From Euperipatoides rowelli (Eukaryota > Onychophora > Udeonychophora > Euonychophora > Peripatopsidae), in the NCBI GenBank assembly GCA_003024985.2, contig PXIH01S0041984.1: a stretch of DNA of 10,261 nucleotides. One strand, given 5' to 3'. Positions 1 through 8,327 of this stretch are shown here, piece by piece. Positions within the stretch are counted from its first letter, which is position 1. Each line of letters opens with the position of its first letter. A program made the translations under genes and the position numbers. The notes beneath the pieces were generated by a model. The model was not told the DNA's origin, ran no database searches, and worked only from the letters and a program-made list of their open reading frames with translations.

Positions 1-364
1 TGTTTAACTTTAACTGACGAGTTGTTCTTCTGGAGCATCTTTCAATTGATAAATCTCTTGTTTAACTTTTTAATTGATAAAGTGTATTTTTGACCAATTG
101 AAGTTTCAAAATGTGTATACTGTATATAACTCAAACTACGACATGTTGATAACCTAGAATTAAAAAAAGTATGGAATCGACTATTTAAAATCCTTAAGAT
201 ACACCAACAGAAGTTTAAACATTGATTTTATTACTGAAAAATCACGTATTACAGCATTTATAAAAAATTTTCTCCTAAAAGAGATTCTAGTGCTATAAGA
301 AAGNCCTCACTGAATCATGGAGTTGTCTAAGAAATTGTTATATCATTGCTACGTAAAAAACACA
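1..364. other. AT-rich noncoding, possible 5' part of the decayed LINE
   Basis: I see no gene here. The 10-mer aattgataaa occurs at 44-53 and again at 72-81, and the opening tgtttaacttt recurs at about 60-70, so there is a loose direct repeat at the very start. Base 304 is N, a sequencing ambiguity. Because recognisable endonuclease sequence begins just downstream, part of this stretch may be more decayed sequence from the same retrotransposon, but I cannot read a motif in it. Confidence 0.4.
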
Positions 365-1975
365 AACTTGTGATGAATTTTAAACAAATTATATTGATAA
401 ACCTATTCGTAATAATGTAACTTCACTTATACTTCTGCTGCTTATAACTACTATTTCATCTGTTTCGATTAGTGATCATAATCTTATTATCCTAAAACCT
501 ACTCAAACCTTTAACCCTCAAAATAATATTTAACTGTACTTACTCGAAAAAAAAATATTATAATAATTAAATGGATAGTTTGCTGTCTGCTCAAAATTGG
601 TCAAATACTGTATCTATTACAATAGTAATATTGAAAGAGTCACAATCATTTAATTGTTATATTTTTACGACACTTTTTTAAATGCTTCCCTATAGAAAAA
701 AAATAACACCGATCTCCACCATGGATTGGTAATCAACTTATAAACATGTTTAAAGAGAAAATTATGTATCGTTAAAGAAATTAATCAAATATAAAATTAA
801 AGAAAATAAGTATGGCTTAATAATCTAATATTGTGTCATTCCGTTGGATCTAACCTTAAATATGCATCCAAACAACCCTACTATACTATTTCCAGGAAAA
901 TCTATAGATGAATCATAATGTGATATAGTTGATTTTTTACTAATATTGCTTTGTTTATAGATGTTTTTTTTTTCATCTACAGTACATTCCACTCATTGAG
1001 TAACATGGGGTATTCATTTGCTTAAAAATAGGATTAACACCAATTTGGGTGCTCCAATTACTTCAAATATTAACTTGTTACTCACTAGTAAGTGTCCATC
1101 ATCATGAAAAAACTCTCTGATTATCCCATTATCTAAAAATAGATCATCATATTAGGCAATATCCACACACAAAAAAAGTTATTCTCTTTAAAATCTTATC
1201 TCAATTATAGAATAAAATAGATGGATTTCAATTTGGAAGACTCTCTAATCACTCATTTGCTCAATACCTTAATATATCTAGATAAAGTCCTAAGAGACCT
1301 TGAAGTTTCTTCTACATCAGTATTTACTATAATCATGGACTTTATCAAAGCATTTGTCAATCTTAATCATTCTATTTTTATTGACAAATTGAATTAATTC
1401 TTCCTGTCATTTCAATTGTAAATTGATCCATTTCTTTCAATAGACAACAGTGGGTAAAAAAATAATGATCCAAATAATTTATCTTTTAATAGTACTAATG
1501 GAGTCCCACATGGCTCTGAACTTGTCTGAATTATATTTGCTATCGTACAGTAAATATTAAAGTAGACGGTTTCCAACATTAAGATTTGTTGGCGATTTCA
1601 TAAATTACTTTTACTGTCACTAACTCCATTTTATCCAAACCACAAATATTGGCAGATAATGTTGCCTACCGGGTGGGCAATATAGATATGGTAGTTAATA
1701 CTGATAAGTGTTTGCTTTTGCATGACTTGCTGAGGGTATAACATTACCCAATGTAGAACTTAGTGAATCACTATTGCCGCCTTTTGATCTTGCACATCTA
1801 TGAGGAGTTGTTGTCCATTCTTACTTAAAATGGAACTTATATTGCCTCAATAATAGCTAAAGCTATTAAAAACATGCACAGTATATACTGTATAGATTAA
1901 AAAAAATGGGTGTTGCTCTCGGGGTTTTGATATTTGCTGCCACGTTAAATTTTAAATGTTTGCAAATTTTAAAAC
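365..1975 (+). pseudogene. Decayed non-LTR retrotransposon ORF2 (endonuclease + reverse transcriptase)
   Basis: When intact this protein would nick target DNA and copy the element's RNA into it. Seen in order: a stretch ending in SISDH (465-479), the C-terminal motif of APE-type endonucleases, preceded by a PIR-like triplet where the family has PTR; a linker reading SLLSAQNW (about 577-600); a KNSLIIPLSKNR segment (about 1106-1142) matching the W-K-x-a-x-x-x-P-x-x-K block of RT; FQFGR (about 1229-1243); RT motif A as MDFIKAF (1335-1355); GVPHGSELV (1500-1526) for the family GVPQGS block; motif C as FVGDF (1585-1599), with the catalytic F/YADD lost; and a thumb-like LLPR (about 1940). Readings jump between all three frames and many stops interrupt them, so it is dead and old. 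No RNase H or gag-like ORF1 is visible. Motif style fits the CR1/Jockey-type clades; the clade is inference. AATAAA at 2127-2132 could mark its 3' region. Confidence 0.75.
1878..1891. repeat. Perfect 14-bp palindrome
   Basis: ACAGTATATACTGT is its own reverse complement. It lies within the decayed LINE and contains one of the recurrent ATACTGTA octamers found across the window. No function can be assigned. Confidence 0.6.
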
Positions 1976-2505
1976 TATAAAAATTTGTTATCTCTCTATA
2001 GACCTTGTTCGCAAAAATCTTTTTTTTTGTCTAATTGTGTTGAATTGATAATTTATTTTTATTGGACTTCTCTCTAAAAATTGTTAATATTATTGTGGAA
2101 CTATTTACAGTATACATCTCTCTTTAAATAAAGTACTGTCCAGCATTAGCCAGACCTTCACTTAAAGGGGCTCATGTCCTTTGTTCTGATATCACCACAT
2201 TCAGATCTGCCGTGGATTCAAACCTGTAATGTCAGATTAACAGTCAGCCTTCTTTACAACCATTATATTTTTGATATTGGCAGTGAAGGATTTTTAATAT
2301 ATTATTGTAAACAAAGAATTGCTAGCTTGTTTTTGCTTGCTTTGCAAATTATGTATGTTGACTGTAGGATAATTTTTTTTATTGTAAATTATCAATTTGT
2401 TTCTTGTTTTGCTGTCCCCTTTTTTTTTTTCATACACCATGCTTTAATATTAATACAACTTATTTTTGAATCAGTAATGTAAATTAGTCAATGCTGTATT
2501 CTTTG

Positions 2506-2525
2506 TTTTTTTTTTTTTTTTTTTT
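2506..2525. repeat. T20 homopolymer
   Basis: Twenty consecutive T. It could be a simple repeat or the tail of an old retroposed copy inserted on the - strand; no retrocopy body is recognisable beside it. Confidence 0.8.
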
Positions 2526-2705
2526 ACATATTCATTTTTGTTTTTAAAATGAGTTTTTATTAAAATTTAACTTGTTTTATTATGTTTGTTGATAGCCTAT
2601 ATTAATGAGTTTTAAAATATTAAAAATCTCTTAGTAAGTATATGTTCAGATATGGTTTGTTTTGTATTAGGCCTATATGATGTTTTGTTTTTTTAAAAGA
2701 AAAAA

Positions 2706-2719
2706 TTGCCAATTGGCAA
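2706..2719. repeat. Perfect 14-bp palindrome TTGCCAATTGGCAA
   Basis: The 14 bases equal their own reverse complement and stand out in the AT-rich surroundings. They contain a GCCAAT/ATTGGC core. It could be a dimeric protein-binding site or chance; there is nothing nearby to decide. Confidence 0.6.
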
Positions 2720-3074
2720 ATGCTGGATAATCCTTTTCCTATGTTAATCTGCTAGTTTTAAGTAAAAGATACTGTGATTTTTTAAATTTCTATAATTTTG
2801 GACACATTTCATCATTCTCATCCCCCTTTTTTACAATTTCGATCAAACTATACATAATTATGATTCTCATTTTTCAAAAGAATTTGTTTGGGAAGAGAAG
2901 GAGTTACAATTGTTTTATGATTGTTTATTTTCAAAGGTTGACAGGCATAATTGATATTTTTTGTATGATTTAAAACTACTTTTTTACAAAATGATTGTTA
3001 GGCTGATCAAGTTTTTATATTACCGAGTAGTAATCTATTAAAATAATTTTAAAAATGTACAAATGTTCAATATT

Positions 3075-3089
3075 ATTATTTACCTTTAG
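3075..3089 (+). other. 3' splice site (intron acceptor)
   Basis: A pyrimidine-rich stretch ends in ttacctttag, with the AG at 3088-3089, directly before a frame of markedly different composition. The first exon base (3090) completes a codon split by the intron, and the first full codon is CAA (3091-3093). The in-frame ATG at 3055 lies on the intron side in low-complexity sequence, so I do not take it as a start. Confidence 0.65.
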
Positions 3090-3297
3090 ACAAGCTCATA
3101 CTGCACAGGATTGGCGAAAAGCTGCAGAAATGTGGGCTAAGAAACGTCAAGAACAACAGTTCAAGGGTACACCTCGTTCAAGTCCAGCAATGCGTCAAAG
3201 TCCAATGATTCGCCCAAGTCCTAGTCCTATGAGTGAATGTACACCAGCAGGAGATGCTACACCTTTAATAGATGAATATGAATATGAAGATCGGTAG
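3090..3297 (+). CDS. C-terminal coding exon of an unidentified cellular gene
   Basis: This is the last coding exon of a gene whose upstream exons are not visible. It encodes 68 complete residues, from QAHTAQDW to EYEYEDR, then TAG at 3295-3297. Residues about 7-24 are basic and look helical (DWRKAAEMWAKKRQEQQ). Residues about 25-50 are low-complexity Ser/Pro-rich, with repeated S-P and T-P dipeptides (SSP, QSP, PSP, CTP, ATP) that suit proline-directed phosphorylation in a disordered tail. The last residues are acidic with two tyrosines. Codon use is balanced and richer in G/C than the flanks, with no stop or frameshift, so it looks like a living gene. The tail resembles those of nuclear or RNA-processing proteins in general character only; I do not recognise the family. 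The acceptor on the left and the AATAAA on the right support a terminal exon. Confidence 0.65.
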
Positions 3298-3745
3298 ATA
3301 AATTTTTCTAAGATTGTCATCAGTCAATTTTAGTGAACGTGAAACTTCCATTAAATAGGGGACTATCCAAAACAACAGATAATCATTCATCTCATTAATC
3401 TTGTATAAAGTAAGTTATTTTGGATTTGTTAATTTTCTCCAAAAATTCCACAATAGCCAGGAAGCCTGTGGAATTAATCCTTTTTTGTACAAATGGGAGG
3501 CCTTTAAGGTTCCAAAACTGTCATGTAAAATGAAAAAAAAATACTATTATTCCGGAGTCAAAGAAATGCTTGTATTTTAACTTTTTATCAAATACTATTT
3601 TTTTTTTTTTTTTGCCATTTTATTTGTGTATTGATTACATATTTGTGTAATTAAAAATGTAAAAAAAGATATACGGTTTATTTATTTTATCTATTGATTG
3701 GCTATCTTAATCATACCTTTGGTAATAAATGTACTCAAATCGATG
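3298..3745 (+). other. Likely 3' UTR of the cellular gene
   Basis: AT-rich sequence without a reading frame follows the TAG. It contains a T16 run (3598-3613) and reaches a canonical AATAAA at 3724-3729. The end at about 3745 is set 15-20 bases past that signal and is an estimate. Confidence 0.45.
3724..3729 (+). promoter_or_regulatory. Polyadenylation signal AATAAA
   Basis: It is a canonical hexamer about 430 bases after the stop codon of the cellular exon and is followed by T/G-rich sequence (tctttatttttgttt), as expected downstream of a cleavage site. AATAAA is frequent by chance in such AT-rich DNA, so this is moderate support only. Confidence 0.45.
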
Positions 3746-4652
3746 GTCTTTATTTTTGTTTATATTAATGATAAAAGAGGACATTTAGAAATTGAAATCA
3801 GTGATTTTCAATATTATTGGATACTCTAGAAACTATCCATGCGTTAGTCAAAGACTGTGTATTTTTATTTCATATGACACATTTTGTTTCATAAACAAAA
3901 AAAAATTAAGTGAATTAATTCAAATCTTAGCTTCATTTAATTTTAATTGCTTATTCTGACTTAGGGGCAGGGGCATGAAATTTACCGTATAAGTTTCAAA
4001 AAAAAAGTTATTCTATGCTATTTTCATTTGTGTAATGAATATTTCAGAAAAAAACTAAATACCATATCTAAAAGTTATGCTATAGCTTAGGTTTCATTTA
4101 TTTGTATAAATAACACAATGGATTTTAATAGGTTTATACATACAGTCTGAATCTAAAAATGCCGATTTTAAAAATAGATATTTTTATAAATACGGTAAAA
4201 AAAATTTTTTTTAAATTATATAAAACATACAGTAATTATTTAGCTTTTATACTGTAGAAAAAAAAATTATTAAAAATTGGTTAAATTTAAGAAAAAAATA
4301 GCCTTACCCTGAAACAAAAGTCTAATTGTAAAATGTAAAGTTTTAGTACATGAAGGGAAATATACTGAGAAATGTGTGCCAATTTTATGTAAAAACTGAA
4401 TGAAATTAAATCCATTTAAAGGCAATTCGATCACTGGTGAATTGGAATTAGTGCTCTGGTGATTTCATACGACGCATATTTTGTTTAACGTAATTTATTT
4501 AAGGGCTTACAGCCTAGAATCTCATTTACTAAGGCCTAAAAACCACCACACATATTTAACAAAACATTCAAAAGTTCTTAGTTAACACATAATATACATT
4601 ATTTTGACAAATAGATACTCTTTTAAGAATATGGGGCTCGATGTAAAAAAAA
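3746..4652. other. AT-rich intergenic stretch
   Basis: I see no gene. The only structure noticed is a pair of perfect 10-bp inverted repeats (3981-3990 and 4190-4199), described separately. A/T homopolymers are common. The stretch ends at the TTAA that begins the piggyBac element. Confidence 0.5.
3981..4199. repeat. Pair of 10-bp inverted repeats bounding 219 bp
   Basis: TTTACCGTAT at 3981-3990 and ATACGGTAAA at 4190-4199 are exact reverse complements, and both hold a CG dinucleotide, which is rare locally. The 219-bp span with no coding content could be a small non-autonomous inverted-repeat element (MITE). No clear target-site duplication was found, and chance pairing cannot be excluded. 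Confidence 0.3.
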
Positions 4653-4656
4653 TTAA

Positions 4657-4735
4657 CACTTTGCGCCTGGAGGCGGTAGGTTTTACGGCACCGACTTCCA
4701 TCACCAACTGACGGCGGTCGTAGTATTACGACATT
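4657..4735 (+). repeat. piggyBac left terminal region with subterminal repeats
   Basis: Directly after TTAA comes CACTTTGCGCCTGGAGG, similar in style to piggyBac termini. Then follow two related blocks, GGCGGTAGGTTTTACGGCA (4672-4690) and GGCGGTCGTAGTATTACGACA (4713-4733), an imperfect direct repeat about 20 bp long. The second block contains a perfect 6-bp stem, GTCGTA/TACGAC (4717-4722 and 4727-4732), with a 4-base loop. Its high GC contrasts sharply with both flanks. In this superfamily such subterminal repeats are transposase-binding sites; that role here is inference. Confidence 0.55.
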
Positions 4736-5053
4736 GATAATTAACTTTTTTTACATTTAAAAAATATTTTAATCACTAAATATTTTTATAATTGAGATTT
4801 TACATTTATAAATTGTCAATATTCAACAAAAAAAAATAATTAAAAATGAAAATAATTTCATTTTATCAAATAATATCTATTAAGGCAAATATAAATTTAT
4901 CGCAGGTTTATTTTTTTGTAAAGTTTTTAAAATGCACATTTTTGTTTTCAAGAATGATTTATTGCTTTTCAATATAAAGCTGCAATTTACTTGCTCAACT
5001 TATCGCGATATAATTCATTTTGTAAATAAGTAATTTTCTTTTTATTTATTATT

Positions 5054-7225
5054 ATGGCAGAAGAAAATCAACCTTGTCCATCAGGTATTAATGTAAGGAC
5101 ATTTTATAAACAAAAAAGTAATATTGATATTGATAAATCATTTCAAGAATTTTATAATAATGCTGGTTCTGAATTAGAAGATGATTCTTCAGGTTCGTCA
5201 GACTCGGATAGCAGCGAAAATGGAAATAGTGAAAGTGACAGCAGTAATGAACAATTACAAATAAATATTTCAAATCAAGGCAGGGCTAGAATGAGGGGCA
5301 GAATAAGAGGCAGAGAAAAAGCAAGAAGCAAAGTCAGAGGTGTAAATGTAGGCATTGGCAGGGGTAATAGGGGGAGGAGGAGGGGGGCAGGGGCAGTTCA
5401 TAGTGATAATCGAATTTTATATGACATTTCTAATCCTACATTACAAGATGATTCTTTAGGATGGAGTAGAGAAGATCTCAATGTTATAGTTCCAGCATTT
5501 TCAGCAATCCCAGGCATCAAAGCCAACATAAATAAAGGCATTACACCCTTCGAAATATTTTCATTATTTTTTGATATACAGTAAATATGTTCAAGCTAAT
5601 AAAAAGTGAAACTAATAAATATGCACGACAGCAAATTGAAAAAGAAATAATAAAAAAAGGAAATTTGAAACCCAGAACCACACTGTCTCTGTGGAAAAGA
5701 ATAACAAATAGTGATTTGAAAGTATTTTTTGCAATTATAATTCACATTTCATTGGTAAAAAAAAACCCTCTATGAGACATTACTTGAGGTATCTATGAAA
5801 CTAAATTTTGCAGGTTGGTAAGTCTAGAGACAGATTTCTTAGCATACTTACAATGTTCCATCTAAATGCTAATAAAACATATAAACTTCCATACCAACCA
5901 GGACATGACCTCCTTCATTAAGTGAGTCCTATTTTTGAAAACCTTATAAAAAAAATACAGAGAAATATATATTCCAACAGAACATTTAACAATAGATGAC
6001 GGCATCTGCCCTTGCAGAGGCCATATTCGATTTAGAGTATACATAAACGGTAAACATAAGTATGGCATCAAATTATACTGTATATGCTTTGTGAATCCAG
6101 CTCAGGTTATTGTTCTAAATTTGAAACTTACACTGGAGCAGTTAAACCATTTACCTACTAATACCGGCATTGAACGACCAGATAATGATGACCAAACTGA
6201 AAATGACATCCAACCTGATTTAGAAGACATTCAATCAACTTAGAAGACCTGCAACCTGCTTTAGATGATCTTTTATTTGAAATTCCACTCAATATTTAAC
6301 CCTACCTTGGATCTGTCAACCAACAAAATGACAATTCAGTCATAAGCCTTATAAATCGCCTCTTTTGAAAACCAGGGCTATACTGTATATATAGATCGGT
6401 ACTTCTCAGGGCCTAAACTTTTTTATTAGCTCTGGCTGAAAAATATATAGACTGTGGGGACAGTGATGCAATCCCGTTCTGAATTGCCAAAAGAAGCTTT
6501 TTCTCAAAATCTAAAGAAAGGTCAACAATTTTTCGTTGCCATCATCTTTTGGCAATAAAGTGGCATGATAGAGTGTTTTCATTTTATCAATAGCACACAA
6601 AGCAGATTTGATTCCTTGCCCTCCCCTTATGAGGGCGCTCCTGCTAAATTAAAACCATCAGCTGTACTTTCTTACAATAAACATAAAGATAGATTCGACC
6701 AATTACTTTCTTACAATTCCTTTAGAAGGAAATCAGTTAAATGGTGGAAGAAACTTTTTTTCCACTGATTTGACTTGACCATTGCTAATTCCCAAATCCT
6801 TTACAATAAATTACATCCTGTTCACAAATTAGCACTTCTTGCTTTTTATGAAGAACGGTGTAATGGATTTTTGCAAGAAGCAGGAAAACATTTTGATGAA
6901 AGTCAAACAATTTCTAGGGCTAATGTTGGGTTATTACGACTTGTGGGCAGAAATCATTTTCCTGAGAGAATTTCATCCACTCCAGCAAAACAAAGGACAA
7001 AAGAAACGCCATTGTAAAGTCTGCTATGATAAAGGCTTACATTCAGCACCCGGCAAAGTTATTAGAAAGGACACAACAATAATGTGTGGATCCTGTGGCA
7101 CAGATTTGTGTATAGATGACTGTTTCAAAGCCTATCATTCAAAAGAGAAATATTGGGAATATTTTTTTTATTTTTATTACTGTATTGTGATTGAGTTTTA
7201 TTTTATCAAAAATAGTTATTCATGA
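5054..7225 (+). pseudogene. piggyBac transposase pseudogene (PGBD4-like)
   Basis: This would be the DDE transposase that excises and inserts the element. Start chosen: ATG 5054, opening 176 uninterrupted codons with an acidic Ser/Asp-rich stretch (residues 40-66), a basic Arg/Gly-rich stretch (76-111) and the beginning of the core (FSAIPGI, TPFEIFSLFF). The core then continues across frames: TNKYA (about 5611), SRDRFLSIL (5823-5849), LTIDDG with the first catalytic Asp (5995-5997), KYGIKLY (about 6058), FETYTG (about 6123), YIDRYFSGPKLF with the second Asp (6394-6396), GTVMQSRSELP (6457-6489), LAIKWHD (6549-6569), YNKHKDRFDQ with the third (about 6670-6700), KWWKKLFFH, and a Cys-rich finger CKVC..CGSCG..LC..DC..AYH (7015-7137). 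Lesions include TAA 5582, TGA 5773, TAA 5919, TAG 6427, TAG 6448, TGA 6766 and frame changes near 5580, 5780, 5970, 6088, 6146, 6240, 6366, 6530, 6575, 6620 and 7008. It cannot make a full protein. Confidence 0.88.
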
Positions 7226-7778
7226 AGAAAGTGTCAGCCCTATACCCTCCCCCAATCTACCCTTACACAAATATGTATATAACATACAAATTTCTAAAAA
7301 AAAAAAAAATGTTTTTTCTTTTTATTTTGCTTTTATTCATTGTTTTCTAAATAATGTTTATGTAAAATATTTTGAATTATTGTTTTTGATTTTTGAAAGT
7401 AAATGTTGCATTTCTGAACAAAAGTGTAAGTTCATACTTGGCAAATATATTGTATTTCTAAAAGAAAAAAGGTTTTGAAAATTTATTTTACATTTATTTA
7501 CTTACAACCCAATAATTTGACTTTCGACTACATTATATTTGAATAAATATTTTACATTATATACACACCCTTATACTGTACATTACAAATTACGAGCCCG
7601 CATTTTTACTTCTTTGGTAAAAGGTTGGTAATATTTGAGCTATGATATTTCCCTTATTATTTGTTCAAAATAAATGAAAAATGGTAAAAATGTTTGAAAT
7701 ATATTCATGATGACTTACTCCAAAAATAGTAATATTTTGCATAAAACTATTTAAGCAACACCATTTTGAATACTGCAG
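7226..7778. other. AT-rich noncoding, likely 3' part of the piggyBac element
   Basis: No coding signal is seen. An A14 run lies at 7296-7309, and T/A-rich sequence keeps frames open only by composition. If the right end at 7823 is correct, this is the 3' untranslated and subterminal part of the transposon. No copy of the GC-rich GGCGGT subterminal blocks of the left end was found here on either strand. Confidence 0.4.
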
Positions 7779-7948
7779 GTACAGGGGATTTGCTTATTAA
7801 CAAAACTGCAGGGCTGATAGTGTTAAACTTACAAAGATCTGATTTTGTTGACCGATATCCAGAAGGCAATGGTAGGCTAGAAGATCCCAGTGTACAGTAC
7901 CGTACACCAATTAACTCAAAGATGCAGTACTTGGTAGCAAATAATTAA
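7779..7948 (+). CDS. Possible terminal exon or ORF remnant, unknown
   Basis: An open frame of about 56 codons follows an acceptor-like tactgcag (AG 7777-7778) and ends at TAA 7946-7948. AATAAA overlaps the stop (7947-7952). Composition is richer in G/C than its surroundings, with a normal amino-acid mix (for example FVDRYPEGNGRLEDPSVQYR), so it looks more like real or formerly real coding sequence than chance. I do not recognise it. The reverse strand is open over much of the same interval, which weakens the case. If the piggyBac right end is at 7823, this frame would straddle the boundary and be spurious. An in-frame ATG exists at 7766, before the candidate acceptor. Confidence 0.25.
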
Positions 7949-8105
7949 TAAAATCCTTGAATTTGTACAGAAAAGACTTGTAAATGTTCACTAGTTTGGT
8001 ATTATATAGAAGAATTCATGCATTTAAATTTGCATAAACTACTTAAATGAGCAATTAAAGTTATAGTTCAGTAAGATGTAAAATAAAGGCAAGACTTTTA
8101 AGAAA

Positions 8106-8327
8106 TTACCATTTTGTATGTTTCTCCTTTAGCCTTAATGACAGAACTCCAGTGCGGATGTTTTCGAGTAAAATTAAGCTCATCTTACGGCAATGGATTG
8201 CCTTGTCAACCAGTTGATTTCTTGTAGTGTACATAGTGATCTGTTTAGCTCTTGCTTTTCCAAGTCCTGCGATCATAATTTCTCTGACCCTTGACTTTGG
8301 TTTCATACGTGCAGCCATAATATCCAT
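8106..8327 (-). CDS. Small basic ORF, unknown, possibly a pseudogene
   Basis: Seventy-three codons on the - strand, ATG at 8325-8327, stop at 8106-8108. It is rich in Lys/Arg (MAARMKPKSRVREI near the start). An in-frame ATG further upstream (complement of 8373-8375) is cut off by one TAA about seven codons later, so the original frame may have been longer. Near the 3' end a second - strand frame also reads sensibly (FTRKHPHWSSVIKAKG, about 8175-8125), suggesting a frameshift inside a decayed coding sequence. The basic N-terminus and the R-K-H-x-x-W phrase recall Tc1/mariner-type transposases, but no DDE motif is present, so this is only a guess. No identity is claimed. Confidence 0.3.
   Translation of the reverse strand: MDIMAARMKPKSRVREIMIAGLGKARAKQITMYTTRNQLVDKAIHCRKMSLILLENIRTGVLSLRLKEKHTKW

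Larger units (their letters stand above)
1976..3074. other. AT-rich noncoding, probably intronic
   Basis: I see no conserved coding signal. AATAAA at 2127-2132 may belong to the 3' end of the upstream LINE. The 102-codon open frame at 2174-2482 is T-rich and low in complexity and is not supported as a gene. A run of 20 T (2506-2525) and a perfect 14-bp palindrome (2706-2719) lie here. Because a splice acceptor follows at 3088-3089 in the + direction, at least the 3' part is probably intron of the cellular gene; how far the intron extends to the left cannot be seen. Confidence 0.5.
4653..7826 (+). mobile_element. Fossil piggyBac-superfamily DNA transposon
   Basis: piggyBac elements move by cut-and-paste and insert at TTAA. 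The left end is seen at TTAA 4653-4656, followed by CACTTTGCGCC and a GC-rich terminal region. A transposase pseudogene fills 5054-7225. The right end is not certain. A TTAA at 7823-7826 is preceded by GCAGGGCTGATAGTG, which partly mirrors the left terminus and would give about 3.2 kb, a usual size for the superfamily; this sets the stated end. A second candidate, CAGGCAAAGTG at 8486-8496, matches the terminus better but has no TTAA. Transposase decay shows the copy is immobile. The element lies downstream of the cellular gene, in the same orientation. Confidence 0.7.

Noticed and set aside
2174-2482. 102-codon open frame on the + strand
   Set aside because: The translation is hydrophobic and low-complexity (Phe/Leu/Ile runs from T-rich DNA), with no recognisable motif, and the frame is kept open by T richness.
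3055-3089. ATG at 3055 as the start of the cellular CDS
   Set aside because: The 11 codons before 3089 are intron-like sequence with a polypyrimidine tract ending in AG; the protein-like composition begins only at 3090.
5088-5273. 61-codon minus-strand open frame
   Set aside because: It is antisense to the acidic N-terminal part of the piggyBac transposase and made of low-complexity Tyr/His/Phe; it is a shadow frame.
5862-6071. 69-codon minus-strand open frame
   Set aside because: It is antisense to the transposase core, where the + strand carries clear SRDRFLSIL and LTIDDG motifs.
7191-7478. 95-codon open frame on the + strand
   Set aside because: It starts after the Cys-rich finger in A/T-homopolymer sequence; the translation is Phe/Lys low-complexity with no motif.
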